A stretch of 51,497 nucleotides of DNA from Paraktedonobacter sp035294465 (GCA_035294465.1 DATGKW010000167.1:1-51497), one strand, 5' to 3'. Positions 18,470-28,086 are shown, numbered from the stretch's first letter. Notes: generated from the letters alone by a model not told the origin. Translations and numbers: made by a program.

Positions 18470-18582
18470 GAAATTTTGAGGCAAAAGATGATCGAAGAGC
18501 ACCTCGTAGCACGGAAAAGCAGCTATGGGCTGCTTCCTCTCTTACAACAGTTGACCTGCGAGGACTATGCCTCATAAATGGC

Positions 18583-18610
18583 GATCTTCTGCAACGCAAC
18601 GAAGAAGATC
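18583..18610 (-). terminator. Hairpin at the end of the zinc-ribbon kinase gene
   Basis: A perfect 8-bp stem (GATCTTCT / AGAAGATC) with a 12-base loop overlaps the stop codon of the kinase gene. It lacks a T-run on the minus strand, so it may be a weak terminator or an RNA-end stabiliser. Confidence 0.3.
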
Positions 18611-20375
18611 AGTTCATCAGGCCCCAGGGTTTGGCTCGTTTACGGGCCTTTTGTGCCTCCTGGGAGTTGCCAAGCGCCTCGTGAACTTCTGCCTTAAGAA
18701 GCCAGGCGCGGGCATAGCTGCGGTCCAGTTCGGTAGCCTCGTTGAGAGCATCGAGAGCCGCGCGCGTGTGCCCGTGCCGCAGCAGCGCTTCGGCCTTATT
18801 GCACCAGGCTACAGCGCTGCGCGGATTAGCCAGCAGCGCGCGCTCATACGCTTCGATTGCTCCAGCATAGTCGCGCAGAGTCGAACGCGCATTGCCCAGG
18901 CCATTCCAAGCTTGAAAGCTGTGTTGATCGTAATGAAGAGCCATTTCGTAGGACTCGATGGCATCTTCCGGCATATTCATATCTAACTGCGCGTCGGCCC
19001 GGCCGTTCCAGGCGGGGACATAGGACTGGTCGATACTCAGGGCACGCTCGAAATGCACAAGCGATTGTGAAAAGCGCTTGAGACGGTTGAGGGCCAGACC
19101 AGCGCTAACCCAGACTACCGGATTTTCGGGATCGATTTCGGTTGCGCGCTGATAGGCGTCGTAAGCGCGTTTATAATTGCCCTGGCTATAGAGGGCCGTG
19201 CCCTTGCCGTTCCAGGCATGGAAATTCAGGGGGTCCATGTTCAGCGCGTCCTCATAGGCGTGCAGAGCCTGGGAGTATTGTTGCTGTTTTAGGAACTGGT
19301 CGCCTTCCAGGCATTTTTCGCGCACGCTGGAGCTATTCAGTTGACGCACAGCTCGCTGGCGCGCAGACGAATCGCTATGGTGGTCGCTGGCTACCTGGGC
19401 TGGCAGAGAGGAGTTCGTGATATGACGCACGTAAGGCGAAGAACTATGAAGCTCTGATGAAGGATTCTGCGGTATGAGGCGGAAAGCTGCGCCGGAACCA
19501 GAACGAGTAGCCTGATCGAAGGCATAGACAAACTCCTGCATATCGGAGAAACGATCCTCGGGGCGCGCGGAGAGGGCGCGCAATACGACGGCATCCATAG
19601 AGGTAGGCAGCTCCTGGTTAAACAGGGAAGGCGGGCGGACCGGGCCGCCTACAGCATCAAAAGGGTGGTAGCCAGTGAGCATCTCGTAGAGCACGACTCC
19701 GCAGCCGAACTGATCGCTGCGCGGGTCTACAATGCCACTGGTCTGTTCTGGAGCCATATAGCCAACCGTTCCACGCACTGTGACCGTTTTGCCGACGCGT
19801 GCGCCTGGCTCCAGCGCGCGCGCGATGCCAAAATCGGTGATGATCAGGCGGCGATCCTCCTGGTGAATGAGGATGTTTTCCGGCTTGATATCGCGATGGA
19901 TCACCGGGCGAGGGCGGGTATGGGCATAAAAGAGCGCCCAGGCCAGTTGGTGAAAGTTCGTGACCGTTTCGGCAGCTAGCAGCGGGCCGTTGACTGTGGC
20001 CAGACGGTTGCGTAGAGAACCGGCTGTATAGAGGGGCATGACCAGGAAGACGCTGGGGCCATCTTTGCCGTAATCGAGGATAGGCGCGATATTGGGATGA
20101 TCAAGGACCGCTGCAATGCGAGCCTCGCGTAAAAAGTGATCCTGCTCGGTGGTGGTAGTTTTGCTCGGCAGGAGGACCTTGATGGCGACCCGGCGAGACA
20201 AATGCTGATCGACGCCGCGAAAAACTGCCGCATAGCCCCCCTTACTAACCAGAGCTTCAACCACATAGCGGCCTGCCAGGGCTGTGCCAAGCAATGGGAG
20301 AGCACAGGCCCGACAGAAATGATCGTTATCCCGGTTATCAAATCCACAATCAGCCACATCGGCGCAGCGTCGCAT
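18609..20375 (-). CDS. Cytosolic Ser/Thr kinase with N-terminal zinc ribbon and C-terminal TPRs
   Basis: A 588-residue kinase. The first 25 residues carry four cysteines (C4, C10, C21, C24) in a zinc-ribbon-like spacing, directly followed by GRYVVEAL, the start of the kinase domain. Kinase motifs: VSKGGYAAVFRG (the first loop glycine is Ser), VAIKVL, VIHRDIKPENILI, ITDFGIAR and GYMAPEQTSG. After a Ser-rich stretch, about seven TPR units fill residues about 360-585. There is no membrane segment, so it should act in the cytoplasm with TPR-bound partners. The ATG at 20375 follows GGAGGAGG. It starts 20 bases after the stop of a related zinc-ribbon/TPR protein, so the two are probably made together. 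Confidence 0.87.
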   Translation of the reverse strand: MRRCADVADCGFDNRDNDHFCRACALPLLGTALAGRYVVEALVSKGGYAAVFRGVDQHLSRRVAIKVLLPSKTTTTEQDHFLREARIAAVLDHPNIAPILDYGKDGPSVFLVMPLYTAGSLRNRLATVNGPLLAAETVTNFHQLAWALFYAHTRPRPVIHRDIKPENILIHQEDRRLIITDFGIARALEPGARVGKTVTVRGTVGYMAPEQTSGIVDPRSDQFGCGVVLYEMLTGYHPFDAVGGPVRPPSLFNQELPTSMDAVVLRALSARPEDRFSDMQEFVYAFDQATRSGSGAAFRLIPQNPSSELHSSSPYVRHITNSSLPAQVASDHHSDSSARQRAVRQLNSSSVREKCLEGDQFLKQQQYSQALHAYEDALNMDPLNFHAWNGKGTALYSQGNYKRAYDAYQRATEIDPENPVVWVSAGLALNRLKRFSQSLVHFERALSIDQSYVPAWNGRADAQLDMNMPEDAIESYEMALHYDQHSFQAWNGLGNARSTLRDYAGAIEAYERALLANPRSAVAWCNKAEALLRHGHTRAALDALNEATELDRSYARAWLLKAEVHEALGNSQEAQKARKRAKPWGLMN

Positions 20376-20395
20376 GCCACCTCCTCCGCAGGCAC

Positions 20396-22072
20396 TTATG
20401 AAGCTACCTGTTTCGCTTCTTCTAAAGAACGTGCCCGTTGTTGACACGTTCTTGCCTCTTCTTGCCGCCCCAATTTTTCCAGCACAATCGCTTTATTATA
20501 CCAGGCATCGGCCTCTTGCGGGGCGAGCGTGGTCGCCTGGTCAAAGGCAACCAGAGCCGCCTCTATGCGCCCTTGAGCGAAGAGGGCCAGGCCCTTATTA
20601 TTCCATGCCGCGACATAGTGCGGGTCGAGAGCCAGGGCGCGATCAAAGGCATTCAAGGCTTCCTGGTCACGGCCAAGCTCGTGCAACAGGCTGCCCTTGT
20701 TATACCAGGCAGAAACCAGGCCATTATCGCGCTGCAGAGCCTGGTCGTAGGATTCAAGGGCGTCCTCGTACATATGCAGGGCTGCCAGTACATTGCCTCG
20801 ATTATACCATGCGCTGGCCATTGCCGGGTCAAGGGCCAGCGCCTGATCATAACTGGCCAGCGCCTCTGCATAGCGTTTCAGATCCCGCAGATCGTTAGCT
20901 TTATCAAACCAGATGAGCGCATTATCGGGCATAAGTAGCGTTGCCTGCTGGTGAAGTTCCAGGGCGGCCTGAGGTTGCTTCTGGCGGCGCAGGATGTTTC
21001 CTTTGGTATCCCAGAGCGCGGCATTGTGCGGGTCGATTCCCAGGGCGTGCTCTACTGCTACCAGCGCTTCATCATACCGTTGCAGGCTAAAAAGAGTGTC
21101 TCCCATCGCCTGCCAGACGATCACTTGCTTAGGGTCGAGTACCAGGGCCTGATCGAAAGCTTTCAGCGCCTCGTAGGGTTGTCCCAGTTCTACCAGAGTC
21201 ATACCGCGACCGCTCCAGGCAAACACATAATTGGGGTCCAGTGTCAGGGCCTGGTCGTAGCAATACATCTCTTCATCAAAACGCCGGAGCTCGTGCAAAA
21301 CATTCGCCCGTGATATCCAGAGATCAGGATCGGTTGCATGAAGGGAGAGCGCCTGGTTATAAGCCAGCAGGGATTCCTCAAAATGGCCCAGGTGAAAAAG
21401 GGCCGCTCCTTTGCCATTCCATGCTTCAATAGAAAGCTCCTCTTCAGCCAGTACCTGTTCATAAGCAGCCAGCGCTTCCTCGTAATGCCCCAACTCATAG
21501 GCGTGATCGGCCTTTGCCAGCCAGCGAGATTGTACCGGTTCGACCAGCGATACTTTGGGGAAGGCAGGGGATAAGGGTTCAGCCGGCGCGGGGGTGACCG
21601 GGGGATTCTCGGCTGGCTCATTGAAAGGAAATGGGGTGGATGCAAACACCTCTTCGCCTACGCGCACTGTCATGCGCGGGCGAACCGGTGAATTCTCTAC
21701 CGGCTGTTCTTCCATCACCGATTTTACCAGAAACGCTACCGGCCCGTCCTCGCCAAAATCAGTGACGCAAATACTGCCCGGCTCGTGCAGTGTGCTGGAG
21801 AAGGTCATTGCCAGTTCCGCGTCCTGCAAAAATTCCGCCCGCTCTTCAAAGGTAGCCTTGTGTGGGCGCAGCACGCGCACCGTTACGTCCTTTCCTGTAT
21901 GGCGATCCGTTGCGTTGAGTGTGACAGTTGTACGGTCTTTGGCGCTTAACGCATGAATTTCGTAACGTCCCTGCAACAAAGATCCCGCTATAGGGAGACC
22001 ACAGTTCGAGCAGAAACGATCTCTCTCCTGGTTTTCGTGCAGACACTCTTCTGTATCCAGGCACATCACCAT
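20396..22072 (-). CDS. Zinc-ribbon/TPR protein with pseudokinase N-lobe remnant
   Basis: A 558-residue protein laid out like the kinase encoded just downstream but lacking the catalytic half. Four cysteines in the first 25 residues form a similar zinc ribbon ending in FCSNCGLPIAG, followed by GRYEIHAL. Next comes a sequence matching a kinase N-lobe in which the usual VAIKVL is VTVRVL, so the lysine is lost. There is no HRD, DFG or APE. From about residue 185 to the end there are about ten TPR units. I infer a scaffold or adaptor that pairs with the adjacent kinase. Start uncertain: 22081, 22072 and 22066 are in-frame ATGs; GGAAGGGA is best spaced for 22072. Confidence 0.75.
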   Translation of the reverse strand: MVMCLDTEECLHENQERDRFCSNCGLPIAGSLLQGRYEIHALSAKDRTTVTLNATDRHTGKDVTVRVLRPHKATFEERAEFLQDAELAMTFSSTLHEPGSICVTDFGEDGPVAFLVKSVMEEQPVENSPVRPRMTVRVGEEVFASTPFPFNEPAENPPVTPAPAEPLSPAFPKVSLVEPVQSRWLAKADHAYELGHYEEALAAYEQVLAEEELSIEAWNGKGAALFHLGHFEESLLAYNQALSLHATDPDLWISRANVLHELRRFDEEMYCYDQALTLDPNYVFAWSGRGMTLVELGQPYEALKAFDQALVLDPKQVIVWQAMGDTLFSLQRYDEALVAVEHALGIDPHNAALWDTKGNILRRQKQPQAALELHQQATLLMPDNALIWFDKANDLRDLKRYAEALASYDQALALDPAMASAWYNRGNVLAALHMYEDALESYDQALQRDNGLVSAWYNKGSLLHELGRDQEALNAFDRALALDPHYVAAWNNKGLALFAQGRIEAALVAFDQATTLAPQEADAWYNKAIVLEKLGRQEEARTCQQRARSLEEAKQVAS

Positions 22073-22159
22073 AAAAACCATCTTCCCTTCCGAACCTGTC
22101 AATAGGAGTTCTCTCTGAGTAATTTTACATCCATTCATATAGGTATGATAAGCAATTTG

Positions 22160-22452
22160 TTAGCATCTCTCCTGTAGATGGTGCGTCCCTCGCGACATAC
22201 CATGAGGGGCTTCTACAGGGGATTGCCCTGTTGGGCGCGTCCCGCCCGAAAGTTGTTTGTGCCTCAAATCCAGGATAATTTTTGCCAATGTTGTGTCCCG
22301 GTCCAGTACACACCCACACGGGCAAGAGTGCCAGCGATCTTCCAGTATTTTCTTGCAGATTTTACCACATCCTGGACAGGTTTGTGAGGTGTATCTGAGG
22401 TCCATGAGCACAATGTACACATCCATCCTTGAAAAGCCGCTCCCTTGCGCAC
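22160..22452 (-). pseudogene. Decayed tnpB (IS200/IS605-type) C-terminal remnant
   Basis: The minus strand encodes DLRYTSQTCPGCGKICKK, then a second Cys pair (CPCGC), then VLDRDTTLAKIIL. These are the C-terminal zinc ribbon and last RuvC aspartate of TnpB. Upstream, a matching piece (AAFQGWM) lies in another frame and the expected spacer between the two is shortened, so the gene has a frameshift plus deletion. The rest of the gene is not found. Its downstream flank (22167-22183) contains a CATCT/AGATG stem. It is a relic and cannot make a working nuclease. Confidence 0.75.
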
Positions 22453-22840
22453 GGCTTCAGGGTGTGGTAGTATTTCAACAGGAAAAGAGGCGGATTTTCC
22501 CCAGTTTTCCCGAGAGATATCCTTTGTAGTGCTTGTTTTGAGTGTGAGACGAGCAGAAAATTGACATCGGAGTCAAAAGAGCGGTTCACGCCGAACGGTT
22601 ACGAGCGCGAGTGGATAGGGCGAACCCATTATTTGGAGAAGAATGTCTGCCAGGTTGCCGAAGAAGAGGAGTACAGCTACCAGGCCACTGAGAAGGTTCT
22701 CTTCGCTCTCATCCTCTCCCAAGGGGTTATTATCTCTCCCGTCCCATGCCTGCTCCCGTCTTTGGCCTCTGCCAACCACGGGTTGATGCCCTGTTGCCCT
22801 ACGCAGATTATTATCGTCAATGCAGGAGGTAATTCAAGTA
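22453..22840. other. Intergenic region between tnpB relic and acs
   Basis: About 390 bases with no convincing gene. Short open frames on both strands lack family features. The acs ribosome site AGGAGGT lies at the right edge (22823-22829). No clear promoter pair was found. Confidence 0.5.
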
Positions 22841-24958
22841 ATGGCAAACGAACAAGAGGAGGCCTTCGTCTCTGAAACGCAAATCGCCGTTCACTGGCGA
22901 GAAGAAGAGTATTATCAGCCCTCGCCAAAGTTTATTGGACAGGCCAATGCGAGCGATCCAAGTATTTATGAACGTTTTAGTGAAGAGCACTTTCCTGAAT
23001 GCTTCAGGGAATACGCGGATCTGCTTACCTGGGATCAGTACTGGCATACGACGCTCGACACGAGCAACCCGCCATTCTGGAAATGGTTCGTGGGTGGGAA
23101 ACTCAATGCCTGCTATAACTGCGTTGATCGGCATCTGGCGACCGACCGCAACAAGGCAGCTTTAATCTGGGTACCTGAGCCGGAATCCGAGGCGACCCTG
23201 GCAATCACGTATCAAGAACTGTATATGAGGGTCAATGAGTTTGCCGCATTGCTGCGCGATTTCGGTGGGGTCAAAACGGGCGACCGGGTTACTTTCCACA
23301 TGCCTATGGTCCCTGAACTGCCTGTGTCTATGCTGGCCTGCGCGCGGCTTGGGGTCATCCATTCCGAGGTTTTTGGAGGCTTCAGTGGAGCAGCCTGCGG
23401 AGGTCGTATTGCAGACTCAGGCAGCCGTATCCTGGTGACGATGGATGGGTATTATCGCAATGGAGAGCTGATTGACCACAAGGCCAAAGCCGATGAGGCA
23501 GTGAAAGTGGCTCATGAGCAGGGTGTTGAAGTGGAGAAAGTCCTGGTCTGGCGGCGCTATCCAGGTCGCTATTCCTCAAAAACGCCGATGGTTGAAGGCC
23601 GGGATTTCTTTGTGGATGATCTGCTAAAGGACTATCGCAGGCAAATCGTCGAGCCTGTCTCTATGCCCTCTGAAGCTCCTCTGTTCCTTATGTATACCAG
23701 TGGCACAACCGGCCGGCCCAAGGGCTGTCAGCATAGCACTGGAGGATATCTTTCCTATGTCGCTGGTACCTCAAAGTTTTACCAGGATATTCACCCCAAT
23801 GATACCTACTGGTGCTTTGCCGATATCGGGTGGATCACCGGGCATTCTTATATCGTTTATGGTCCACTGGCGCTTGGCACAACGAGCGTGATGTACGAAG
23901 GTGTTCCGACCTATCCCGATCCTGGCCGTCCCTGGCGCATCGCCGAGCGACTTGGCGTGACCATTTTCCACACCGCTCCAACGACGGTTCGTATGCTGCG
24001 CAAGGTTGGAGCCAACGAGCCGGCGAAGTACAACTATCATTTCAAGCACATGACAACCGTGGGAGAGCCGATTGAGCCGGAGGTCTGGCGCTGGTATTAC
24101 GACGTGATCGGCAAGAAAGAAGCGGTCATCGTCGATACCTGGTGGCAGACCGAAACTGGTGGTTTCCTCTGCACAATTTTGCCCGGTTTGCAGCCGATGA
24201 AGCCTGGTAGCGCCGGCCCTGGAGCCCTGGGCATCTATCCTGTGATCTATGATGAAGAGGGGAATGAGATCAAGGCTGGCAGTGGGCGAGCTGGTAACAT
24301 CTGTATCCGCAATCCCTGGCCGGGCGTTTTTGAGACGATCTGGGGGCAGCCGGAACGCTTCGTGCAAACGTACTACGCGAAGTACTGCAAAAATAAAGAG
24401 AGCAAAGACTGGCATGACTGGCCATACTTTGCTGGTGATGGTGCCGTGTTGGCTGCCGATGGCTACTTCCGCATCCTGGGGCGTGTTGACGACGTGATCA
24501 ACGTGGCCGGCCACCGGCTAGGGACGAAGGAGATTGAATCGGCCTGCCTTACCGTCGAAGAGGTAGCTGAAGCTGCGGCAGTGCCCATGATCGATGAGTT
24601 GCGCGGACGAGTTGTTGAGGTGTATGTCTCGCTCAAGCCCGGCTTCAAGCCGAGCAAGGAGATTGAGGAGAAGGTGTCCAAAGCAGTTGAGGATGAGATC
24701 GGGAAGATCGCGCGGCCCAAGAATACCTGGATCGTCCCGGATATGCCCAAAACTCGTTCTGGTAAGATCATGCGCCGCGTTCTCGCTTCGATCACCAATT
24801 TCGCCGATGTGGGCGATGTCACGACTCTGGCCAACCCGGAAGTAGTGGAAGATGTGCGTCATCTCGTTCAGAGCCAGAAGTTGACGCGCGGCGAAGTTCC
24901 GCGTACCCTTACGCAAGAAGAGATTGAGGAAATCAAGCTGTTTGGAAGCGCCGAGTAA
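22841..24958 (+). CDS. acs: Acetyl-CoA synthetase (AMP-forming)
   Basis: Makes acetyl-CoA from acetate, ATP and CoA via acetyl-AMP. The 705-residue length fits, though it is somewhat longer than the usual 650 or so. ANL-superfamily motifs occur in order: YTSGTTGRPKG (about 285-295, P-loop), DIGWITGHSYIVYGPL, VDTWWQTETGG (about 431-441, acyl-adenylate site), DGYFRILGRVDDVINVAGHR (hinge) and KTRSGKIMRR (about 637-646), whose lysine is the site acetylated in known Acs enzymes. The N-terminal ACAS_N region (YERFSEEHFPECFREYADLLTW onward) is present. The ATG at 22841 follows AGGAGGT; the frame could extend to 22820. It is monocistronic, ending in a long hairpin terminator. Confidence 0.92.
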   Translation: MANEQEEAFVSETQIAVHWREEEYYQPSPKFIGQANASDPSIYERFSEEHFPECFREYADLLTWDQYWHTTLDTSNPPFWKWFVGGKLNACYNCVDRHLATDRNKAALIWVPEPESEATLAITYQELYMRVNEFAALLRDFGGVKTGDRVTFHMPMVPELPVSMLACARLGVIHSEVFGGFSGAACGGRIADSGSRILVTMDGYYRNGELIDHKAKADEAVKVAHEQGVEVEKVLVWRRYPGRYSSKTPMVEGRDFFVDDLLKDYRRQIVEPVSMPSEAPLFLMYTSGTTGRPKGCQHSTGGYLSYVAGTSKFYQDIHPNDTYWCFADIGWITGHSYIVYGPLALGTTSVMYEGVPTYPDPGRPWRIAERLGVTIFHTAPTTVRMLRKVGANEPAKYNYHFKHMTTVGEPIEPEVWRWYYDVIGKKEAVIVDTWWQTETGGFLCTILPGLQPMKPGSAGPGALGIYPVIYDEEGNEIKAGSGRAGNICIRNPWPGVFETIWGQPERFVQTYYAKYCKNKESKDWHDWPYFAGDGAVLAADGYFRILGRVDDVINVAGHRLGTKEIESACLTVEEVAEAAAVPMIDELRGRVVEVYVSLKPGFKPSKEIEEKVSKAVEDEIGKIARPKNTWIVPDMPKTRSGKIMRRVLASITNFADVGDVTTLANPEVVEDVRHLVQSQKLTRGEVPRTLTQEEIEEIKLFGSAE

Positions 24959-24968
24959 TCCTGGACGC

Positions 24969-25032
24969 GCTTGCTTAAAAAAGGGAGGATGCCGGCAATT
25001 TCTCGCCGGCATCCTCCCTTTTTCAAGCAAGC
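24969..25032 (+). terminator. Very long perfect-stem terminator after acs
   Basis: Two 28-base arms (24969-24996 and 25005-25032) pair with a single mismatch around an 8-base loop. The inner stem is GC-rich and is followed by TTTTT at 25019-25023 inside the right arm, with an A-run in the left arm, so it could stop transcription from either side. Confidence 0.85.
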
Positions 25033-25315
25033 ACCGCAGGCGCTAGAGGTAACGGCCAGGGACCACTTTTACATGGCCCAGATCTCAAGGTGTCGAGACT
25101 TGCCTTTCGAGAAAGTCTGGCGCATAATGGTCAGCAGAAATGCGGTAGAAAAAGTCACTCTGAGAGCTTATAGTGAAGCGATGGAGGCAGTTTCCGCCTG
25201 GCAGGATGAGTTTTTTGCTGGTGATCACTTGCCGGAGGGGAAGCGGGTGGAAAGGATTGTCATGGCGAATATTCTACATCTACAGAGCTGCACTATATCG
25301 AGAGGAAGCGACACT

Positions 25316-26071
25316 ATGCGAGAAAGCATTTCAGAAAAAGATACAAGAGATGACGGATTGAGCCTGGCGGCGCAAGAAGGAGAGAAGAGCGAGTCGGAGG
25401 GGAGTCGGGTGATACGCATTCTGCTGGCCGATGACCATGCCCTGGTACGCGAGGGAACGCGCCGTTTGATTGAGGCGGAGAGCGATCTGAAGGTAGTGGC
25501 TGAGGCGTCGAGCGGCGAAGAGGCAATCGCGGCTGTCAAACAATCGCGACCAGATATCGCGATTATGGATATCGCGATGCCGGGGATGAGTGGGATTGAA
25601 GCCACCAGAGCTATCAAGGCCGACAGCGCTGAGACCGCTGTGCTGGTGCTCTCGGCGTACGATGACGAGCCGTACCTTGTGGCTTTGCTTGAAGCTGGCG
25701 CGGCCGGTTTTTTGCTCAAGAACGTCAATGGCCATGAGCTGGTTGAGGCCATTCGCGCGGTTGCGCGTGGCGAGGCGGTACTCCAACCAGCTTTAAATGA
25801 GAAGGTGATGCGCCGGTTTTCCAGCCACTCGGCTCTCTCCCAGCGCCCGGCAGATTTGTTAAGTGAGCGCGAGTTTGATGTACTGCGCCTGGCGGCGCGA
25901 GGATTGCCTAATAAAGAGATCGCCCGGCGTATGAATCTAAGTATTCGGACTGTGCATAGCCATCTGGCGAACATTTTTATGAAGATGCGTGTTGGTTCGC
26001 GTACCGAAGCCGTTTTGCTCGCTTTACGCCAGGGCATGATTTCCTTGCAGGATACATATGATGATCGGTGA
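25316..26071 (+). CDS. NarL/FixJ-family response regulator
   Basis: A 251-residue DNA-binding response regulator. The receiver domain begins at about residue 38 (IRILLADDHALVREG), has the phosphoacceptor in IMDIAMPG (D85), VLSAYDDE and FLLKNV with the conserved Lys. A LuxR-type helix-turn-helix follows (LSEREFDVLRLAARGLPNKE and RTVHSHLANIFMKM). Target genes are unknown. The ATG at 25316 is preceded by AGAGGAAG at good spacing. The frame stays open back to 24971, but that part starts inside the acs terminator and is not credible as a start. Its end overlaps the histidine kinase gene by 14 bases, so the pair is one operon. Confidence 0.88.
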   Translation: MRESISEKDTRDDGLSLAAQEGEKSESEGSRVIRILLADDHALVREGTRRLIEAESDLKVVAEASSGEEAIAAVKQSRPDIAIMDIAMPGMSGIEATRAIKADSAETAVLVLSAYDDEPYLVALLEAGAAGFLLKNVNGHELVEAIRAVARGEAVLQPALNEKVMRRFSSHSALSQRPADLLSEREFDVLRLAARGLPNKEIARRMNLSIRTVHSHLANIFMKMRVGSRTEAVLLALRQGMISLQDTYDDR

Positions 26072-27614
26072 CCGGATTCTCTCCTCCCGTTGTGCTAAAC
26101 CTCTTTTTCTGGTGATGTTATGTGCCGTGATTGTGGGACTGTTTCTCTGGTCCCTGCTTAACTATCATCTTCAGCCAACACAGCCTATTTTTTATGGGAG
26201 CCGGGCCATTTATAGCACGCTTCTTCTCGCGGTCATTCTCGCTCTACTTGGGCGCATTTTGCTTTTGCGTATTCTGAAAGTGGAGATTGGGGGCCTGCGT
26301 GGTAGTCCGTATCACCACACTAGCGCCTGGCGTCTCCTCTTACTGTTTGATGTAGCAGCTCCCGTGTACTTGGTTGCCGGGGATCTCCTGGGGGTTTCTC
26401 CTGCCATTCTCATCGCGCTGGTAACTCAACTCGTTGTCCAGGGGTACACGCTCTGGCGTGGTTTAATTTCCTGGACCAACGCGGCTTATCGTGTAGCCAC
26501 GACTGGATTATTGGCTCTGATTGCCGCGTCTGTTTTTCAGCATATCAGAGCACTGTTTCCCACCTCACCTCGCTCAGGTACGAGCTACCTGGAGTCCTGG
26601 GAGCTGCTGGCTACACTGCTGGCTACTTTCGTGATGATGCTGTTACTGATCCTTATTTCCTTGCCCGTGATCATGCAGTCCAAACATACAAACCTGCCCT
26701 CGGCCTTGCGCGAATATGTTCATTCGCCGGTTTGCCGGTTCCAGATTCTGGTCCTGAGCGTGACTCCGCTTCTGCCTGTTGTAGACATCTTTGATAATGT
26801 TGTAGCCGAGCTAGCCTGGATCTTTTTCCTGGTCCCTTTGCTGGCTATTTATTATCTGGCGCTGATCAGTACGAAATTGGGCTTGCGTACCGAGGAATTG
26901 CAACGTACATTAGGAGACTTGAGTAGCGCTCGTCGTCGGCAGGACGAACTGCGCGATTATGCCTCGCTGGTGACGCGTGTGCAGGAAGAAGAGCGTAAAC
27001 GCCTGGCTCGTGAATTACATGATGATACAGCCCAGGCTCTCATTGCTCTATCTCGTGGCCTTGATGGATTGGGGCGCGCGGTTGGAAAATTGGAGTTGCC
27101 GCAAAAGGATCGGGAATGGCTGGCTAATCTGCAAGATATGGCCGATCATACGCTTGAGAGCGTGCGCAGAGCCTGCCGGGATCTGCGCCCGTCCGTTCTC
27201 GACGATCTGGGCTTGCAGGCGGCCCTCGAATGGCTCTGTGATGGCTCCAACAGCCGTGGAGTAGCTTCAAGTTTTATCTGCACGGGCCAGGCCATCAAGA
27301 CCACTCCCGAAGCCGAGATTGCTATTTTTCGCATCGCTCAAGAAGCGCTCTCCAATGTCTGGCGCCATGCCCGGGCCACGCAGGTTGAGGTAGAGCTTAC
27401 TTACCTTCCTGATGGACTATGTTTACGTATCCAGGATAATGGATGTGGTTTTCTCTCCGGGCAAACGTTCGATAGCCAGCATGACTCGCAGAGTGGCCTC
27501 GGATTGCTTGGAATGCGCGAACGGGCCATGTTAATTGGGGCGGAACTGACAATTGATACGGTACCGGGTCATGGCTGCACTGTGGTTTTGACGTTACCTA
27601 TTCATCAGAATTAA
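26058..27614 (+). CDS. Sensor histidine kinase (HisKA_3, NarL-system type)
   Basis: A 518-residue membrane sensor kinase and partner of the response regulator it overlaps. The N-terminal half has about eight hydrophobic helices with short loops, so the signal is probably sensed within or through the membrane. A coiled-coil linker (LQRTLGDLSSARRRQDELRD) precedes the dimerisation box EEERKRLARELHDDTAQAL, with the phosphorylated His near residue 319. The ATPase domain has EALSNVWRHARATQ (N box), IQDNGCGF (G1) and SGLGLLGMRERA (G2). Two ATGs are adjacent (26058, 26061). The signal is not deducible. Confidence 0.9.
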   Translation: MMIGDRILSSRCAKPLFLVMLCAVIVGLFLWSLLNYHLQPTQPIFYGSRAIYSTLLLAVILALLGRILLLRILKVEIGGLRGSPYHHTSAWRLLLLFDVAAPVYLVAGDLLGVSPAILIALVTQLVVQGYTLWRGLISWTNAAYRVATTGLLALIAASVFQHIRALFPTSPRSGTSYLESWELLATLLATFVMMLLLILISLPVIMQSKHTNLPSALREYVHSPVCRFQILVLSVTPLLPVVDIFDNVVAELAWIFFLVPLLAIYYLALISTKLGLRTEELQRTLGDLSSARRRQDELRDYASLVTRVQEEERKRLARELHDDTAQALIALSRGLDGLGRAVGKLELPQKDREWLANLQDMADHTLESVRRACRDLRPSVLDDLGLQAALEWLCDGSNSRGVASSFICTGQAIKTTPEAEIAIFRIAQEALSNVWRHARATQVEVELTYLPDGLCLRIQDNGCGFLSGQTFDSQHDSQSGLGLLGMRERAMLIGAELTIDTVPGHGCTVVLTLPIHQN

Positions 27615-28086
27615 GTTTTTCCTTTCCTGTCCGCATTTTTGCTGATGTTTTTTCTGGTGAAATAGTGCATGATTCGCTATAGGCAGGATTCACTGACAGT
27701 ATGCTGTGATGGGATATCCCCTTAGAGGATGATGGCCGGTATACTCAACGTTGGGAACCGGGACCTGGCGCTGAGAGGCAAATTTACCGGTCAGTCAGTC
27801 ATCTTCTCCTCTTTCATGAGAGGTGCATCTTTGTCTCTCCGTGCGGTGTTCTCTCTAGAGGCATCTGGCAACCCGCCGGGTGGGGATGGATATGTCGGAG
27901 CACTGTGCTGTCAGTGGCTGCTTGTCTTTTCTTCTGTGCGTAGTATTTCCTCTCTTGCAAAATGCTTCCCTCGAAAAGGCGCCTGGTGCGCGTGCTATAA
28001 TGGGTGGGACGAAAGATTGCCCAGGATTCTGCTAAGGATAGAAGTGAAACTTTTTCCTTCCGCAAAAACTTCACCAGAGGATAGAA
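27615..28086. other. Intergenic region upstream of aconitase
   Basis: A 472-base stretch without a convincing gene. It holds a GGGATATCCC palindrome near 27713-27722, several short GC-rich inverted segments around 27860-27890, and an extended -10 element close to its right end. The distance suggests a leader or regulatory region for acnA, but no known riboswitch class is recognisable to me. Confidence 0.5.
27993..28001 (+). promoter_or_regulatory. Extended -10 promoter element before acnA
   Basis: TGCTATAAT gives a consensus -10 (27996-28001) with the TGn extension. No good -35 lies 16-19 bases upstream, as is common for extended -10 promoters. The start site would be near 28008, about 80 bases before the acnA ATG. 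Confidence 0.45.

Noticed and set aside
22561..22875. Plus-strand frame before acs
   Set aside because: Low-quality composition and it runs into the acs start region in another frame.
24971..25315. N-terminal extension of the response regulator
   Set aside because: It would start inside the acs terminator and the receiver domain begins after a well-placed ATG at 25316. The stretch looks partly codon-like, so it was considered.
27840..27900. SAM-type riboswitch-like GC-rich inverted pieces before acnA
   Set aside because: Only short similarity to a GGCAACC motif; the rest of the consensus is missing.
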